From: Argentina anserina
Lineage: Eukaryota; Streptophyta; Magnoliopsida; Rosales; Rosaceae
NCBI RefSeq assembly: GCF_933775445.1
Contig: NC_065877.1
Location: 29,140,001 to 29,204,000 of the forward strand
Direction: 5' to 3'
Length of the DNA stretch: 64,000 bases
Below the pieces are notes generated by a model that searched no databases, was not told the origin of the DNA, and worked only from the letters and a program-made list of their open reading frames with translations. A program made the translations under genes and the position numbers. The first letter of the stretch is position 1. Each line of letters starts with the position of its first letter. Positions 33,832 through 45,621 of the stretch are shown one piece after another.

Positions 33832-36780
33832 TGTAACCGATCCTAAAATTTCGAGTATAGAACTCGAAATTTCAAAGTCGTTAAACACTAAATAATTTCA
33901 ATGAAATCGAAATCATTTAAAATGCACAGCGGATCATTACAGAGTTCTCAATACAACTCAGAAAACCAATTATTACAACCCAAATTTATAATTCAACATT
34001 ACATAAGATGGAAATGTAATAATCCTCGCAATCTCTCACAAAACTCACAAATAAATCCACACCAATCCTCACACACAAATCCACGCTAGAAACCTCACCA
34101 CAAGCAGGATACGAACGACTTCGAGTCTCCGGAGTCGTCACTCAATCTCCACTAATCAACACCTGCGGAATTATCCCCTACACCATCGAATTGGTGCACC
34201 GGGATTGTAAACACAAACCCGGTAAGCTTATAGCTCGTATGAGTAAAATGAAAATATACTTCGCATATCAATATATACGAAAAATCACAAATCAACAAAT
34301 ATAAATGTCCTCATGAGTCAATGGACGGCCCATCTGGTTGTCCCAAAATAAATAGATGAAATGAAAGTGCTCATGACAAATCGGGCAACCCTTCTGGTTA
34401 CACAAAAACATTTATAATACGGGTACTAATGAACGCTGGTACACATCTGTTACCCCTCACGTAGTACATCGCCGATATTGGGTAACCACCCGCTACCCAA
34501 CATCCAAAACAATCTGAGTACTCATGAGCCGATAACCACCCGTTACCTCACATGCAGTACTCCGGCAGACAGACTAGAGCTCTAACTGTATCGTAACTTT
34601 CGCCCGGCCAAAGGCTAGGTTCCGACTTGCCAAACACGTACAATAATCTCACATCATATTGTACAAACATCAAGTCCGAAGACAAATCCATATTTTAACA
34701 ATCTCCATGTTAAAATCACGTACAATAATCACACATCATATTGTACAAATCAAAATCACATGCTCGATAAAATCTGGTCATCGAAATGACATCATCACGA
34801 TAAAATCATAACAGTACATTATATAGCAAACTATATATATATATATATATGTACTTATTTACCATTTATACAATATATATATAATCCACTATATCGTATA
34901 CGTGTCATAATTCATAAACACGTCCGAAGACAAAACGTTTAACAAACACATATTAAAATCACGTACAATAATCACACCTCATATTGTACAAATTAATTCA
35001 CATGCTCGTCATATAATTCTCGTCATCGAAATGACTAATTCCAATGAATTCATAACAGTATATAATATAGCAAACTATATATATAAGTACTTATTTACCA
35101 TTTATACGAATATATATATTTCACTATATCATATACATGTCGTATTTCAATATTTAAAACTCTTGTAAAAATCTTGAATTCACCGCAAGGGTAGATTCGT
35201 AAATATGTGAGATTTTACTCACCTTATCGACTCGAGCGTAATTCCATAATTTCCGAAGATAATTCATTTCCTTGATTTATCGATCACCTTGAAAAGATAA
35301 GAAAAGAATTTAGAAACGTTTCGTAAACCTTTAAATGCCGAAACAGTAATAATCAGTTACTGTTAAACAATTTTCGGTTTTACGAATTTACTGTTCACCG
35401 AGTACTATTCACGTATTTACTATTCATGTATTAATGTACAAATACACATCCAATACGTATCTCTGTACGAGTACATACTGTTTACGTATTTCTGTACGTA
35501 CAAATACTATTCAAATGTACGTACTGTCTCAGTAAATAATAATTACCGAATTACCCTTCTAAAATTACTTTTTACCTTTACTAAAAGTAATTTACATTTA
35601 CATTTACCGTACGTAAATCACTTTTTCACATTTACCGTACGTAAAAATAAATTACAAAATTACCCTTTTCGGAAACACTGTCCACGCCGCCGCACGTGGC
35701 GGCACGTGGGGTGCACGCGCCACCTCCGGTAGGCCGCGCGTGGGGCACACGCGCCGATGCCAAACACGGCGCGTATCACGCCACCGCCGCCCCAAAACTC
35801 TCCCTCATCTCCTCCTCTTCCTTCCTACGGTCGCAGACCACCTCCTACACCTCCCACGCTCCCCCACGCGCCGCCTAAGGCGGCTACATCTTCCCCAAAT
35901 CCATTCTCATCTGATCCCTCCAAATTGAAACCAAACCACCACAAATCAACAACAAGGCATCACAACAACCTAATTAAGCTAACCCTCACCTCAATCACGT
36001 TTTTGAATCGTCGGATCGTCGCCGGAGAGCTCGAGAAGTCGTCGGTGGAATCGCAGGATCTTCACGTCGTTGGTGAAGCTCCTGCACTGCGTGCTTGGGC
36101 GTGTTGACCTCGGGGTCGACTAAGGAGTGTCGCGCGGTGCTCCAGGGACCGGCGGTGAGGGAAACGGCGGCTTGGAGGCTGAGGTCGTGGTGCGAAGCAG
36201 AGGGAGGCTCGGGGAGAGAGAAGGAGGTTTCGATGGCGAGCTAGCACGTCGCAAGCTCGGGGGTTGGAGAGGAAGGTCGCGCGATCCTTTTGGGCACGGC
36301 GGTGCGGGCCACGGAGGACTGGAGGGCAAGATCGCCAACGAGGTAGTTCGGAGGGAGAGAGAGCTCGAAAGAGGAGAGAGAGCTCGAAAGAGGAGAGAGA
36401 GAGCTCGAGGGAGGCGCGGGGCGAATGAAGACGTGGGTTTTCTGAAAATGGAAACCCTATTTCACAAAGTTTCCTTTTATATCTCCCTCTAAAATCGGAA
36501 ACTAACTTCCGTCGTTAATAACTTTTACGTACGACGTCTGATTCGAACGCGTGACGCGTCTACGAACTCGTATCGATAGGCTCTACAACTTTCGTGAGCA
36601 ACGGAATAAAAGTCGATATATAAGTTGCGGTAACGTTATGTTTTTCAAATTAAACGTTCCGAGAACGTTTCCGTTTCCGTTTCGTAAATTTGCAAACAAT
36701 CAAATTTATTATAATTGAATTTCACAACTTTATGGAATTCAAATCAAACCAAATATTATTTTAAAAATAGAGTTATTACA
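33832..36780 (-). mobile_element. Solo LTR B, Ty3/gypsy (Tekay/Del-like) family
   Basis: This 2949-bp unit runs TGTAACCGATCC...AGTTATTACA. TTTCCC stands directly on both sides (33826-33831 and 36781-36786), giving a clear target-site duplication. It lacks an internal region. It shares order and sequence with LTR A but has extra segments, for example at 34025-34140, which are also in LTR C. The minus-strand promoter side lies near 36430-36480. Confidence 0.92.
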
Positions 36781-37525
36781 TTTCCCAGTCCTTACAAAAT
36801 TATGTTGCTGAAGTCGTTGGCTCTTATAGCTAGTTAATTAAGTTGTGACATGTTGTATCTACTTTTGGCACTTAAAATTTATATTGAATTTTAGGTGGTT
36901 AGTTTTTGAGCAACATATATATATGTTTTATAATGTGTACTTTTAAGAAGGCAAGAACGACATATATGTGTTATTTTCATCTGGATAAAAGTAGTACAAA
37001 TTTTATGATATATGTCGTCTTTTTGATACTCAAAGAATACAAATGTGTGATCTAAATGCCAAAACAACAATACAAAATAAAATTATATGATGCCTGAACA
37101 AGACAACAATGACAAATATATGGAGAGAAATCACATGTTATAGCTTGTCGTATTAACAATCACACGACATATACATAAATAAAAAATGAGTTACAAGGAC
37201 ATTATGTGTCATTATGGTTGCACTACAACAACATATATATTACATTTACCTACAACTCAACAACACTTATCTGTCATCTACAATGCACAACCACGACAAA
37301 TATATGTCACCTGTAACTCATTGAAGTGACGCTTATATGTTGCTAGATGACTTATTAATCAGCCATAAAAGAGCTTCAGGCAACCTATAACCTTCTGTCG
37401 CCTTATGTTGAAATCCACATATGTCGCTTAGTAGCCTGTTGTTGTGAGGGCTATTAGGCGACACAAGACTTTTTTTTCATATATATCGCCTGATATTACC
37501 TTAGGCGGCACATATTGATAGAGTG
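36781..37525. other. Right subterminal region of the CACTA-like element
   Basis: Many copies of CGACATATATG, ATATGTCG, GTCGCC and GGCGACA occur in both orientations over about 600 bp. The same motif set occurs at 27700-28330. This is typical of transposase-binding subterminal repeats of CACTA elements. Confidence 0.5.
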
Positions 37526-40500
37526 TTAATTAAAATGTCTATAATAAATTATGTAAAACACCATCGTTAGTATAGAATAAGCAGGGATCGTTCAGTCCGG
37601 GAAATTGAAAGGAACTCTAAACTTTTAGTGTTAACAAATAAAGGGGGGTTTGAGATTGAATATTAATTACTAAAATAAAACCTAAATTACTATTTACATG
37701 ATCGACTTCTCTTTAACAAACTTAAACCAAATTTACCATTACACTACATAATTACAAGTTCGAACTTATCATGCATTCTAATTCGACCAATTACATACTT
37801 TATAGACACCAATATAATTAGAGCCTTAGCGGATCATCTAATCATGCAAAATTTCAATTAACATTTAGATTGACTTAGGACCTATTCTAAATTTGCATGT
37901 AATCGAATTCAATAACACTTAGAGTAGAAATCAAATAAGATTACATTTAAGCACCAAATTTTTGTTGGAGACATGTTTCATGTGTGGCGTCACCCACCGT
38001 GGTTTAAACTTTGAACGTTGAAGGACATCTTGATCATTGTTACACACCCACACTTAAAAAACTATCTCGTCTCTCTCGACCGGCCACTTCTCAATACTTA
38101 AATCTCAATAAGGTCTCTGGAGAAGACGAGACCAATACAAAGCTAAATTAATTAGGATTTACCTTATTCGCTGCTGATGAACTAGCTCTAAATACACGAA
38201 ACCCTTGTTTCGATGAATTCGATCAAGTCCGATCCTTTGATGCATAGGGTTAAGCATATATACACACCTTGCCACTGCTAATTAAAGCTTCTTAAAATTA
38301 AAGACGCCAGCCACCAATAATATCTACACGATTACACGTACATGCTGAGAAGACGTAAAGCTTCTATATTACAACATGAAAGCAAAGAAAACGTAATCTT
38401 CCATATATACTTTAATTTTATACGTACCTAATTCTCTACTACATGACGTTGTGCAAGACTGCAATAGGTTTATGAAATTGACTGAGATGCCTGTACGCAT
38501 AGATCATCAGATCATGGTTAGCGTTAGGTTAAATTTTCATCTAATAAATCACCTAATTATTACTTAATTATCTTGTTGTTTATTATTTTGGGTGAGAAAC
38601 TGAGAATTAGTTTAGAAATCGGTAGTGACATCCTTTAGTATTTAGTGGTGCACCGCACGTACTTCCATGGCCGGACACCACAGCACGTGCGTCAGGAAGG
38701 AAGAGGACAGAAATAGAAAGCTGCTTCTGAAAACGATTAAACAAAAGAAAAAAGGCGGGAAAACTAGCCCTAATTTCTTGATGAGAAAGCGAAATTAAAC
38801 AGTTAATTCCCACTTCAATTAGTTGCTCGATGCTCTCATCAGTCTGATCTGATTGAAGAAGAATCAGCTGCCTGTGAAAGTGTGAATGCCATATTATGAT
38901 GAGATGTGATAGTTCCTTCGAACAGTATCTATACCTGCCGGTTAGTCGTACGAAGGAGCTAAATATCCTTGAGTTCATACGACTGATACGAGAGAGTACA
39001 CTGGCTTATGAAATGATCCATCCCAGTTTAAGAAAATTACGACAACAATTCTTGAAATACCAGTACCTCGTTCATTCTACAATCCTGCTCATGCGTGTTA
39101 ACGTTGTTATACCTCACTGTAGTTGAGGATGGATCGATCTCGTTGGGGCAACGATCTGCCGTGACTGTTTTACACGGCGGAGGTATATGGCCGGTTGTAA
39201 ATGAACTTACATGTGTGGAGCTAGCTACTAATTAAAATCAGTTAACTTGAATTGGTTAGGTCAGTTAGGGGTATGGCTGCACTGATAGCTAGGGTATATA
39301 GTTCATCGTTGTTCTCCTGTAATTGTAGCTTTTCAGTAGCTTGTTAATTATGAGCTAAAAGATTGGATCGAGCTAGTGTGCTACATGCATTAGAGTGTAC
39401 AATCAGTTGTTGAAGTACTCGAATCTCTTTGGGTTTTCAATGCTGCATCAATATATTTCATAAAGGCCTTCTTCCATTCATCCTATTTTGAGAGTTTACC
39501 ACGACTTAATATTGGTGCTTGTTTTATTCTTCGATCCCTTATCGAAGTGCTGGTGATTTTCTATAGGCGTCCAGCGCGCAGCCGGGTAGTAGTCCTCCGA
39601 TTAGGATAAAAAATAAGGTGTAGCGCGATCAATGTGGGTCTCAAGTAGATCAAACGATTCACAATAAGTGACAGTCTGTTATTTTAGAGCCCGCGTCTAA
39701 GTTACACACATACATGTTAAAAGAAGTAAAACAGAAAAAAAAAAAAAGGACAATGTGAATATTATACACATTATATATGTATACACAATTCAACCCATGT
39801 TAACACAAATAATAGAGTGCAAAATTTGAAGTAAACAAAAAATATTCTTGGGTAGAAAATAGAATACGATTGACATTTTGTTTAAACCGTTTACTTTGTG
39901 TACGTTTATATGTAATTAGCGATTATGTGCCAATAATAGTTTCAACTTTCAAGAGACTGTATATAGATACAGACACATATATCTTTGCAGAAAAATATAG
40001 TATCTGCAATGTTGTCGTATTGTTGTTAGAGGTGTTGTGTACAGCTGAGTTGTAGATTCTTCTTTTTCACTGGGTGATGGCAACGAACAGTGAAATGAAC
40101 GATATGTATTCACCATTTAAAAAAACAAAAAATATATATATATTCACCTTTTTTCTTTTCAATTTTTCAATAAGTAGAAGCATGTAATTATCCGCGGGAC
40201 AGATGTTTCCGGTAGGTGGGACCCACTTTTAGCTCGTAGTGGAGCGCCTGTCGCCATCATCACATGAATAAATATATCTCTACGAGTCTACGTATATATG
40301 TGGCAGGTCTATGCATGACTCCATTGCATGCATACATGCATGGATGTATGTATGTTATGGGAAGCATGATGCATGATCCTCTAAAGCAAGTAGGGTGGGG
40401 TCTCGTGGAAGGGAGAATAGATGCCTCTTTAAGAAATAGGGTTAGAGAAATCAACGGTCACCATCATGATCTTGCATGCCCCCCCATAGTGTTAAATCAC

Positions 40501-42201
40501 TGTTCATCTACTTTGCTGCAAGTACGTACCGGAAGGCTCACTCTCCAACCATGTCAACACCGTACCATCTACTATAATTTCTCTTGAGAAAACTTCGATT
40601 ACCTTGAATTTACATTGATACATAATCTAGAGAGCTATACGATTCACTTTCAAATTAGATATTTAGACAACGGATCTTCAGACAATTAAGTTCGTCGAAT
40701 TCTTACAAATGAAATCCAAAAAGAACGATGATTCAAAACATACGATTAGATCGATATTAAGCGATTTTTCATGAGATCGAAATACTATAACATGCATACG
40801 AATCCAAATCAAAACAAGGTTTGGGAAAAAATGAAGTGTTTACAATTCGCTAAACTTGTCTGAACTATTTAATTAGAAAGCTGAGTCCTTAAATAAAGAA
40901 CTTAATTTGTACTTTAATTTCAAGGTCGAACTCTACTTTAAAGTTACTTATATAAAGTTGAGTAGTGTAAGTAGGCTGTGTACCTATCGTGATTATAAAC
41001 TTGGAGATTTATACATCGCTGAATATTGTAAAGCTTCCTAACATTTTCTTAATTGCCTGCAAATATAAAATAATATAACGTTATTTCGAAAAAAATGCTC
41101 ACTTTCCAATGATCTAGCGAGCATTATCAATATACGAAACTTTAGATTGTTTAGATCGTTGATCAACATACACTTTCGAACGAACTAACGAGCATTGACG
41201 TTAACTTAATTCTAATTAGTTTAACTTTCTACGTTGAAGTTCTCCACTTTGTTGATTAAGATTAATCATCTATATTTTAATTTCTTAGCTTGTTAGGTAT
41301 ATATGTCCTGCAGGCGCGCTTTTGCACAAATTGGTCTACACTTCTACGTACGTATATATTGTTTCTAAATGATTTTTATGCATCATTCTGTGCAAGCTAA
41401 GAGGGACATAATACATATATTTATACATACATACATACATATATCCAAATCTCTAATTTTCAATGTTGCAAAGCTAGCCAAGCTAAGTTATTTAGAGGTG
41501 GCTCTGGACCGGAGAAAGAAGCTATAAGTTACAAATTTGTGCCATGCTATTTAATCCATGGTCTCTTCGGGGACCAACAGGCCATTGATGTAGCTTCCAT
41601 ACGTGATAAATTTATTTGTACTGCATGTATGTCAATCGTGGTCCACTATTATAAACAACATCTGTATAGTGTATTGATATGGTGAGGTTAAATATCGATC
41701 AAGTAGGGCCTGGATTTCACTAAAATGTCTGAACACTCAGAAGTTCCAGTGTTCCACAGCTAAGAAAGTTAATTCAGTATATAACAGGTAACTGCATGTG
41801 AGTTTGAAAACTCCAAATTCCATAAGCAAAATAACTGCATGTAGACGGTAGACCATTGTTCACATAGATGATTTCAAACTACGCTAGGGTTAGAGCAGAA
41901 GCAGACTTGGAATTCATGTCTTTGCTCGATCTGGTGAATTTGGGTACGTGCAAGTATATATTAGAGTAATGGATTGCATTCTTCAGTTTAAATAGAATTC
42001 AGAACTAGCTAGTTGGACCAGAGCTTCATTCATCTGTCTTAATGATACAAGGCAATTGTATTGTACGTACGTGCAGAATATATATATATATATAGCTAGC
42101 AGAATCCTATGTTGATGATTTGCTGAATAGTTCTTCAACTTCTGCGAGTCGGTATATCATATGATGATCGATGATATGCAAATTATTCAAAATTATTAAC
42201 A

Positions 42202-42245
<44 letters not shown>

Positions 42246-44040
42246 AAAATATTAGTTACTTCTCAAACTATTACACTCAAATTGGATGGAAAGATGACAG
42301 AATAACCAGATTATTCGAATTTGAAAAGTATAAGAAGTAATCAGTCGAAATTGAAACTTAAAAAATAAACTGTCGAGTTTGTAAAACTGTGAACAGTGAC
42401 CAATATCTTATATATATATATAGATAGATAAACATGATGTATGATACCGTGAAAAACAGTTTTCTGCATGATCTGAAATCGATCACTACTTGATCATATA
42501 TATAGAACAGTCGCCATAATCGTCAAAGATTAACTGATCGATTATATTTCAATACTAGTTCTCATTTGCCAAACTCCACAGATGTCAACTATTATCCGAG
42601 TTCCGATCGAGACCTTCTATATCTGAGCCCTAGGGGCAATCTAGTCCAAATCTCTCACTTTCAAGCACATTCATAAATATCATCATATGGTCTTTGGTAA
42701 GTTACCCGGCCTGATGATATTGATCAGGACGTTTCAATCCCTGGGGATCCTCTAATTTTAAGCTCTTTTGCATGTATTAGTAAAAGAAAAGACCATATGT
42801 TCGTCTCCTTTTTTCTACTTTTTAAAGCTCACTTAATTATTTGCAACTCTGACAACAAAATGCGCCAACATTGACCAAGTTAAAGTAATTCGATTAACTA
42901 CGTACTGAGAGACGAGCAGGTCATTAAGATTAGATCGACAGGCTTAGCAACATAAGAGGAACATATAGGTTGGAGTTCGATAGAGTCTTAAATTTCAATG
43001 TACAAAGATGCAGGCCCGGATTTAGGTGTGTTAGTGGGGAACTCAAGAATTTGGGAAATAATTAACAAAGTATATGTCATATGTTCATTTACTATAGTTT
43101 GTATGTTAATTTTTAAAGTTTTGTTAATATCAAGCCCACTCAAGATCAAATCCCCCACAAATATAAAATTTTAATGACCTTAAGTTTTAGTTATCACTTT
43201 ATATATGCCCCTCCCTTATATTTATTTTATCAAATACAACAACTAAATATGGTACAATGAGTTTGTTGTAAGTCGACCTCACACCATCTCACTTACAAGG
43301 AGAGATTAATGCTATTAGAGCAAATGGTACTGGAAATATTTATTTTGTTTTTGTGATAAATTGGAATGTTGGAGAAGTTCACCCTTGGTTACACTCATTT
43401 TTATAACAAAAGAAAATAACAAATAAAAAGTCAGTCGATATTTTTATAGATACACTGATGAATTTAGTACGATACAATCACACGATATATTAAACCAATA
43501 TTAACACAACAAAACTAGGCTTTTCTATTAGATTTATCAATTATAGGCATGAGAAAATGACAAACCCTACCAACAGAGCCGAATCCATCACTTGTGAGTT
43601 GTGACCGTTGCTTGCCATAGACGGAGACCAGCACAAACCACAGAACCAACAATCGTCTACCTAGGAGGAACCCGAGCTGTAGCCAAAGAGTTCCGCCGAA
43701 AAAGAAATCCGTTGCCCCCATCAAAACCATCTTTGTGATTTTTCTTTTATTTTCAACTAACATTGACCTTGTGAGGTAAATTTTCTGTTATATAAAAAAT
43801 GCATGTATGTTAAAATGCCAAATCCTACCGATTAAGTATTACTACTAAGACAGAAGAGACACCATATGAATTGCTTAAAATAATTTAACACTAACTAAAA
43901 AAATAATTAAACACGAAATATATAGATTACAAAATTATGAATTTGAAAGTCCGAAATGAAAAAAAAATCATCTAAAATGAAAATTAGGGACTTTAAATCC
44001 ACTAATTAAGATCATTTACTTTTTTCACCTACTCTGAAAA
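37526..44040. other. Gene-poor AT-rich intergenic DNA
   Basis: Over 6.5 kb I see only short frames (for example 38607-38978 on the minus strand, 40264-40587 on the plus strand, 43515-43763 on the minus strand) with no recognisable domain. Their composition is like the surrounding DNA. Simple AT repeats are scattered through it. No RNA gene or intact transposon was recognised. Confidence 0.5.
42203..42242. repeat. (TA)n microsatellite
   Basis: About 19 uninterrupted TA units, with shorter TA runs nearby at about 42080 and 42412. Confidence 0.9.
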
Positions 44041-44068
44041 TCACTAATTTACAGCTTCCACATGCTAA
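44041..44068 (+). repeat. 28-bp direct repeat, left copy
   Basis: This 28-bp sequence recurs at 44968-44995 with one mismatch (catGctaa against catActaa). The two copies exactly border the Harbinger-like element. Confidence 0.9.
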
Positions 44069-44967
44069 GGGGGTGTATTCAACTCTGATTTCAAATGATT
44101 CTGATTGATTTATTATAATCAATGGATTCTGAAAATCCATAGATTATTTCAACTCCACATAGATTCAGCCAGATTTCATTGTATTGTATTTACCAGATTT
44201 GTCTTGATTTGCTTGGATTTCACAAGTGCATGTATGATTTTTATATTATTATTAAATAATAAAATATAGAACATGGAGAATTAATAAATTGGTTTTCTTT
44301 TTTAACAGGCTGCATACTCATCCATTCCGACCTCATTGTCATCATAGTCTTCATGATCCCTCTCATTCGCATTGTCCTCATTATTTTCATTCGCATTGTC
44401 TTCAATATCATTGTTATCTTTTTGACTTTCATTATCACCATTCCGTGGTCTATCTTCCCACATAGCTTCAACAATATAGTCTCCAAGCATTAGCCTATGC
44501 TCTTTGTTGTAGTTGACTTTGAGAAAGTAGTTCAAGATTCTCGTCTTCCATATCAAGTTCTTCATCATTTTATATTTTAGGAGAAAATTCATCGGAACGA
44601 CATTCTTTATGCATACATGTTAAGCAAATAACAAACATTCCTATGTATTGATTTGAACAAACATAAAAAATTTCGATCTTATTGAGAGAGAGAGAGAATA
44701 CATCAAAATCTCATGTCTAGATGCTTGATTTCTAACAAGCATGATATAGTGTAAAAATACTTCAAAATCCAACAAAATCAACTAATAAATGAAATCATTC
44801 AAAATCAATCGATTTTTTGAATACCACTAGAATTCATAGAAGTTTTTGAAATCTTAATTGAATACCTTGAGATTTCAATGGATTGTTTAAAATCTTAATT
44901 GAATACCACAAGATTTCAAAAGATTCTTCAAATACAAGAAAATCCTATAGAATCCTAATTGAATACA
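44069..44967. mobile_element. Tourist/Harbinger-like element, 0.9 kb
   Basis: The left end GGGGGTGTATTCAAC and the inverse of the right end (GTGATGTATTCAATTAGG) form imperfect terminal inverted repeats. TAA occurs at both outer edges, as expected for a 3-bp Harbinger target duplication. Subterminal copies of AAAATCTTAATTGAATACC recur at the right side. An acidic low-complexity minus-strand frame (44302-44592) lies inside and does not look like a HARBI1 nuclease. Confidence 0.65.
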
Positions 44968-44995
44968 TCACTAATTTACAGCTTCCACATACTAA
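44968..44995 (+). repeat. 28-bp direct repeat, right copy
   Basis: Second copy of 44041-44068, at the right edge of the Harbinger-like element. Confidence 0.9.
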
Positions 44996-45202
44996 ATTTG
45001 TAAGTTAGAATTATATAAAAACTAAATTATAAATTAGGTAATATGGGATGGGGTTGGGAATGGAGGATGAGAGAGATGGGATGGGGATGGAGATGGAGGG
45101 AAGGAAAGAATTAGACATTGTGATGGTCTAGTTGTGTTGGGTCGCTTTAGCACCTTGGTTGGGGTCTCATACATCGCTTTCTCTCATAAATAAGGGGAAA
45201 GC

Positions 45203-45207
<5 letters not shown>

Positions 45208-45288
<81 letters not shown>
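45208..45288. repeat. (GA)n microsatellite in the promoter region
   Basis: About 40 GA units end 334 bp upstream of the ATG at 45622. A shorter CT run lies at about 45493-45519 in the probable 5' UTR. Confidence 0.95.
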
Positions 45289-45289
<1 letters not shown>

Positions 45290-45621
45290 CAAAAGGATAA
45301 CTAAAAATTATTGAAAATAGCACCACCACCTCTTCACACAGTTCAGTGTCCTCTCAGTCTGTCAGTCTCAGACCCCATCTTCCCCCTTTCCTTTCTCTCT
45401 CGAGCGGGAAAAATACTACTATTTAATGCATCTAATAATATTTACAACAAACAAACAAACCCCATTCTCTCTCTTACTTTCTCCACCTCACTCCCTCTCT
45501 CTCTCTCTCTCTCTCTCTCTAAAAGTCTCTAGCTTTCTTTTCTTCCCTAGCTTTGCTAGCTCAGAATCTCTCCAAACCCTTATCTCTAGCGCCCTCGCTC
45601 GTTTCTTCTCCAGAATCCACC

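Larger units (their letters stand above)
27693..37525. mobile_element. CACTA-like non-autonomous element (composite)
   Basis: The left side begins CACTAGGCCAATTATGCC. The right side, read inversely, begins CACTCTATCAATATG. Both outer regions (27700-28330 and 36900-37525) are packed with short motifs of the type CGACATAT/ATATGTCG and AGGCGACA, arranged like CACTA subterminal repeats. No transposase frame remains. A 3-bp target duplication is not evident (tct left, tta right), so the element is degenerate or rearranged. It contains the PBRP fragment and solo LTRs A and B. Confidence 0.5.

Noticed and set aside
38607..39126. Overlapping 123- and 76-codon ORFs on opposite strands
   Set aside because: No known domain, no splice or promoter context, and intergenic-type composition.
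41745..41775. miR396-like string ttccacagct
   Set aside because: Only the first ten bases match; the rest diverges and no matching star arm is seen nearby.
41900..42040. miR166-like hairpin (ggaattcatgtctttgctcga and ttggaccagagcttcattcatc)
   Set aside because: The two arms recall miR166* and miR166, but each has several mismatches and they pair poorly with each other by eye, so it is more likely chance.
44302..44592. Acidic Asn/Glu/Asp-rich minus-strand ORF in the Harbinger-like element
   Set aside because: Low-complexity sequence with no nuclease motif; probably degenerate transposon DNA.
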